A stretch of 64,000 bases of DNA, from contig CANPHE010000012.1 of assembly GCA_947573795.1 (NCBI GenBank), positions 1-64,000 on the forward strand, read 5' to 3'. The stretch is from an uncultured Alistipes sp. (lineage in GTDB: Bacteria > Bacteroidota > Bacteroidia > Bacteroidales > Rikenellaceae). Positions within the stretch are counted from its first letter, which is position 1. Each line of letters begins with the position of its first letter. The position numbers were made by a program, and so were the translations under genes. A model generated the notes under the pieces. That model made no database searches. It was not told the DNA's origin and saw only the letters and a program-made list of their open reading frames with translations. Positions 61,256 through 64,000 of this stretch are shown here, one piece after another.

Positions 61256-61816
61256 ATGTACGCCTATCGTGCCGAGGATTTCACGGCGTCGCTTCCGGCT
61301 GCCGATTACATCGCCCGATTCCGCGATGCGGAGCGGTTCGCCGGCTGCTGCCGGGCGTGCGGCAACTACGGTCGCAGTTGGGGGTGTCCGCCTTTCGACT
61401 ACGAGGTCGCGGAGCTGCTCGGCCGTTATCGGGAGGTGTGGATCGTCGCCACGAAAATCACACCCGCCGTCGAAGGGTTGCCGCTTGCCGTTTCGCAGGA
61501 GTTGATCCGCCCCGAACGCATCCGGCTCGAAGGGCGTCTTCGCGAGCTGGAGCGGCGCTACGGCGGTCGGTCGTGCGCCTATGTCGGCGAGTGTCTTTAT
61601 TGTCCGCCGGGTACCTGCTCCCGTCCCGAGGGCAAACCCTGCCGTCATCCCGAACTGGTGCGCCCTTCGCTCGAAGCCTACGGTTTCGACATCGGCCGTA
61701 CGCTCGCCGAGCTTTTCGGTATCGAGCTGAAATGGGGCCGCGACGGCCGCATGCCCGAATATCTCACCCTTGTCTGCGGATTCTTCCACAACGCCTCTGA
61801 CGCAGACTTTCATTGA
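61256..61816 (+). CDS. DUF2284 metal-binding protein
   Basis: A 186-residue cytosolic Cys-rich protein of DUF2284 (predicted metal-binding). Cys sets: CCRACGNYGRSWGCPPFDYE near residue 24 and GECLYCPPGTCSRPEGKPC near residue 117, then RPSLEAYGFDIGRTLAEL. The eight or so Cys probably bind an iron-sulfur cluster or corrinoid-related cofactor; function unknown. It is the last gene of the operon that starts with the Fe/B12 importer, so a role in handling the imported metal or cofactor is plausible but unproven. Confidence 0.85.
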   Translation: MYAYRAEDFTASLPAADYIARFRDAERFAGCCRACGNYGRSWGCPPFDYEVAELLGRYREVWIVATKITPAVEGLPLAVSQELIRPERIRLEGRLRELERRYGGRSCAYVGECLYCPPGTCSRPEGKPCRHPELVRPSLEAYGFDIGRTLAELFGIELKWGRDGRMPEYLTLVCGFFHNASDADFH

Positions 61817-61947
61817 TCCCGTCCTTTTTCGTTGCCGGAGACCTGCCGGATGTTATCGGACGGACGCATGGATTTGCGCGTTTTTTGCTCGCTTCTTTTG
61901 AAATTCGCAATTCTTTCGGTCTTTTGAAACGGATCGAATGCCTAAAA

Positions 61948-61998
61948 ATTGCGGTTACTACAAATGTGTAGTAAAAATTGAGGGCATTATTGCGGTTA
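61948..61998 (+). promoter_or_regulatory. Repeat-containing operator candidate
   Basis: The decamer ATTGCGGTTA occurs twice, at 61948-61957 and 61989-61998. Between them TACTAC (61956-61961) pairs with GTAGTA (61968-61973) as a palindrome with a 6-nt centre. It lies just before the XRE gene and could be its own operator. Confidence 0.4.
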
Positions 61999-62006
61999 TT
62001 TGCAAT

Positions 62007-62237
62007 ATGAAACGACAACGGCGTAATGAATTGCTTGTGGAGCAGGTTGTGGAGAGATTGAAAACCGTTCGCCGGGAACGAGGCCTGACGCAGGAAAACG
62101 TACGGTTCGACACCGATCTGAATATCGGACGGATCGAAAGCGGGCGTCACAGCATTTCGCTCACGACATTGGCCGATCTATGCGATTATTATGATATTCC
62201 GCTTGAAGAATTCTTTAAAAAGATTGTGACGCATTGA
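62007..62237 (+). CDS. Small XRE-family regulator
   Basis: A 76-residue DNA-binding protein, almost all helix-turn-helix: VVERLKTVRRERGLTQENV, FDTDLNIGRIESGRHSISLTTLADLCDYYDIPLEEFF in two helical parts. I chose MKRQRRNEL; the longer frame would cover the palindrome. It is a stand-alone regulator with no toxin partner beside it, probably self-regulated. The Hsp20 gene follows after a terminator, so they are separate units. Confidence 0.85.
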   Translation: MKRQRRNELLVEQVVERLKTVRRERGLTQENVRFDTDLNIGRIESGRHSISLTTLADLCDYYDIPLEEFFKKIVTH

Positions 62238-62248
62238 GTGGAGTTGGG

Positions 62249-62288
62249 GAGATCCGGGGCCGTGACGGTTACCCGGATCTCGATTTTT
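62249..62288 (+). terminator. Intrinsic terminator after XRE gene
   Basis: GAGATCCGGG pairs perfectly with CCCGGATCTC around a 13-nt loop, followed by GA and five Ts. The 165 nt from here to the Hsp20 gene hold no gene; an AAGGAG lies just before its start. Confidence 0.85.
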
Positions 62289-62452
62289 CGGGAATCCCTC
62301 CGTTGCGGTATTCGCGTCATGCATTGCAGTATCCCGTTCGGTTTCGCTGTTTTCTGGTTCGTATCCTTGGCACAGGATTTGACCTTTCGTCGTATCATCC
62401 GTAAAAAGAGGATGCCGGAAGAACCATTCAACCACCAAAAATAACAAGGAGT

Positions 62453-63034
62453 ATGATGCCAGTAAGAAAGAACCAGAATTGGTTGCCGAGTATTTTCAAC
62501 GACTTTTTCGGCAACGAGTGGGTCGACAAGTCGAACGTGACGGCCCCGGCCGTGAATATCGTCGAGACGGAGACGGATTTCCAGGTCGAGGTCGCGGCTC
62601 CGGGAATGACCAAAGAGGATTTCCGGGTCGATATCAACGAGGATAACGAGTTGATCGTGACGATGGAGAAGAAGAACGAGCAGCAGACGGGATCGCGAAT
62701 GCCGCAGGTGGAGAGTTCGAAAACGTCTCGCGATACCGTTTCGGGCGATACGCGCGATGAGAAGACTTCCCATTCGGAGAATATGCCGCACGATAAAACG
62801 CGGCAGGAGAGTGTCGCTACGTGCGATGCGGGCCATAAGGCGGACCGCAAACGCGGAGGGACCTATCTGCGTCGCGAATTCTCGTACAGCCGTTTCCAGC
62901 AGCGTTTGATTTTGCCCGACAACGTGATGAAGGAGAAGATCACGGCCCGGGTCGAGAACGGGGTGCTGACGATCGAAATTCCCAAAAAACAGGCTCAGCC
63001 TACGGCTGCGGCTCGTCGGATCGAGATCGAGTAG
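62453..63034 (+). CDS. Hsp20 small heat-shock protein with insertion
   Basis: ATP-independent chaperone, 193 residues against about 140-150 for the usual bacterial type. The alpha-crystallin domain starts near residue 28 (VNIVETETDFQVEVAAPGM) and ends VENGVLTIEIPKK. Between MEKKNEQ (near 78) and YLRREFSYSRFQQRL (near 138) there is a polar, Ser/Thr/Asp/Lys-rich insertion of about 50 residues with one Cys. Two ATGs are in tandem; AAGGAG sits 4 nt before the second, so the true start may be 62456. Confidence 0.9.
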   Translation: MMPVRKNQNWLPSIFNDFFGNEWVDKSNVTAPAVNIVETETDFQVEVAAPGMTKEDFRVDINEDNELIVTMEKKNEQQTGSRMPQVESSKTSRDTVSGDTRDEKTSHSENMPHDKTRQESVATCDAGHKADRKRGGTYLRREFSYSRFQQRLILPDNVMKEKITARVENGVLTIEIPKKQAQPTAAARRIEIE

Positions 63035-63148
63035 CCGTTTTTGCACGGTGGACGGTTCTCGCGATCGGCGAATGCAGTCCATCGGATCGTGCGGGATGTA
63101 GCCCTTCTGGGCGGAGGCCGCGAAAATTCATAGGCAGAGCCATCGTAA

Positions 63149-63191
63149 AACACAAAACACCCCCGCCTCGAAGGCAGGGGTGTTTTGTGTA
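63149..63191 (-). terminator. Intrinsic terminator of rnf operon
   Basis: Perfect 14-bp arms ACACAAAACACCCC and GGGGTGTTTTGTGT, with GCC/GGC inside, and TTTT on the minus strand. It lies just after the rnfA stop. Confidence 0.9.
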
Positions 63192-63205
63192 AAGACCGGA
63201 CCGGT

Positions 63206-63784
63206 TTAAACCAGACCCGAGAATCCCATGAAGGCCATGGCCAGGATACCGGCCGTAACCAGTGCGATGGGCACGCCGCGGAATGCCTGGGGCACGTCCT
63301 CGAAATCGAGGCGCTCGCGGATACCGGCGAAGAGCACCAGCGCCAGGGCGAAGCCCAGGGCCGTAGCCACCGAGTAGGTGACGCTCTGCAACAGGTTGAA
63401 CTCCTTCTGGATCATCAGAATGGCGACACCCAGCACGGCGCAGTTGGTCGTGATGAGCGGCAGGAAGATACCCAGCGCTTGGTAGAGCGACGGCGAAAGT
63501 TTCTTGAGCATGATCTCGACCATCTGCACCAGCGCCGCGATGACGAGGATGAAGACGATGGTCTGCATGTAGACGATATCCAACGGCATGAGGACGTAGG
63601 TCTGGATCAACCAGGCGACCAGCGCCGCGATAGCCATGACGAACGTTACGGCTGCGCCCATACCCATCGAGGTCTCGACCTTCGACGACACGCCCAGGAA
63701 GGGGCAGATGCCGAGGAACTGCGCCAGGACCACGTTATTGACGAAGATGGCGCCGATAATGATTGCGAAATACGAAATCTCCAT
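63206..63784 (-). CDS. rnfA: Rnf/Nqr-type electron transport subunit RnfA
   Basis: Integral subunit of the Rnf complex that couples ferredoxin:NAD+ oxidoreduction to Na+ or H+ transport, 192 residues, six membrane helices. The start is [33 protein letters not shown], shown in part as [16 protein letters not shown], with the Cys ligand of the buried iron-sulfur site; the second is [14 protein letters not shown]. It is the last gene of the operon (rnfE just before it). The short 2-nt spacing shows cotranscription. Confidence 0.95.
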   Translation of the reverse strand: MEISYFAIIIGAIFVNNVVLAQFLGICPFLGVSSKVETSMGMGAAVTFVMAIAALVAWLIQTYVLMPLDIVYMQTIVFILVIAALVQMVEIMLKKLSPSLYQALGIFLPLITTNCAVLGVAILMIQKEFNLLQSVTYSVATALGFALALVLFAGIRERLDFEDVPQAFRGVPIALVTAGILAMAFMGFSGLV

Positions 63785-63786
63785 AA

Positions 63787-64000
63787 CTATTTCTTGGCTA
63801 ATTTGTTAAACAACACCATGAGGTAACCCAGCACCAGGAAGGCACCCGGAGCCAGCACGAAGATCAGCGGCGTGTAGTCCGAGATTCCGAGGCTGGCACC
63901 GAAGATCGAGCCGCTGCCCAGCACTTCGCGTACGGCACCGATGGTGGTCAGCGAGAGGGTGAAGCCCAGGCCGATGCCTACGCCGTCGAGCATCGAATCG
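63787..64000 (-). CDS. rnfE: Rnf subunit RnfE, partial (C-terminal)
   Basis: Partial gene; the 5' part lies beyond the right edge. The visible 70 residues begin [20 protein letters not shown] and continue [11 protein letters not shown], then [24 protein letters not shown] in two parts. These are the last helices of RnfE/NqrD. The order rnfE-rnfA is that of Bacteroidetes rnf operons. The rest of rnf (B, C, D, G) is expected further right. Confidence 0.9.
   Translation of the reverse strand, partial: DSMLDGVGIGLGFTLSLTTIGAVREVLGSGSIFGASLGISDYTPLIFVLAPGAFLVLGYLMVLFNKLAKK

Overview
The window looks like a chromosomal segment of a high-GC member of the Bacteroidales, most probably Alistipes (Rikenellaceae). 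This is inferred from three things. Gene starts lack strong Shine-Dalgarno sequences and sit downstream of Bacteroidetes-type -7 boxes (TAnnTTTG). The gene families are typical of the group (GH97, DUF4837, DUF4254 with GT9, BspA-type LRR lipoproteins, MalQ with an N-terminal starch-binding domain, Rnf). Many products are lipoproteins or secreted. No rRNA, tRNA, CRISPR array, transposase, integrase or phage gene was seen. Most of the window is ordinary core genome; the accessory parts are the BspA array, the 46-48 kb membrane pair and a few lipoproteins.

Layout. 0-0.6 kb has no convincing gene but holds a minus-strand promoter and terminator. 0.6-10.4 kb is almost all minus strand: GH97 glycosidase, pth and L25, a MATE exporter with an attenuator-like leader, an S4-domain protein, YbeY, EnvC-like activator, a TPR protein and pheS. 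10.5-14.0 kb holds a patatin/beta-barrel protein, an HslJ-like lipoprotein and rplS with a long leader. 14.6-18.5 kb is a tandem array of three BspA-like LRR lipoproteins with an EF-hand-like loop. 18.8-29.8 kb holds DUF4837, cardiolipin synthase, an MFS exporter, a DUF5009-type acyltransferase, peptidase U32, a polyprenyl synthetase, ROK glucokinase, an SGNH esterase and a second MATE protein.

29.9-44.7 kb holds malQ, GT9 with DUF4254, a glucosaminidase with LysM domains, a conserved orphan, a DPP-IV-like peptidase with an MGMT, class II aldolase, Fe/Mn SOD, a LuxE-like protein, GH3 beta-glucosidase and a small lipoprotein. 44.8-46.0 kb is the rpsF-rpsR-rplI operon. 46.1-46.9 kb is gene-free and appears to encode two structured RNAs, one uncharacterised and one 6S-like. 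46.9-48.3 kb is a lower-GC membrane protein pair ended by a perfect 18-bp hairpin. 48.6-55.9 kb is minus-strand housekeeping: zinc-ribbon coiled coil, Nif3-like, MerR, NSUN-type rRNA methyltransferase, deoxynucleoside kinase, a GH3-auxin-family enzyme and TrkA. 56.0-61.8 kb is a plus-strand run: a Cys-rich membrane protein, an Fe/B12-type ABC importer, a split ThrE exporter, a membrane protein and a DUF2284 metal-binding protein. 62.0-64.0 kb holds a small XRE regulator, an Hsp20 with a long insertion, and the end of an rnf operon (rnfE partial, rnfA).

The genes fit a saccharolytic anaerobe: GH97, GH3, MalQ, glucokinase and aldolase feed sugar into glycolysis, and Rnf conserves energy. The observations most worth following are the RNA features: the three-way-junction RNA at 46.2-46.4 kb, the attenuator before the MATE gene, the G9 tract inside a promoter spacer near the left edge, and the GC-rich leader before DUF4837.
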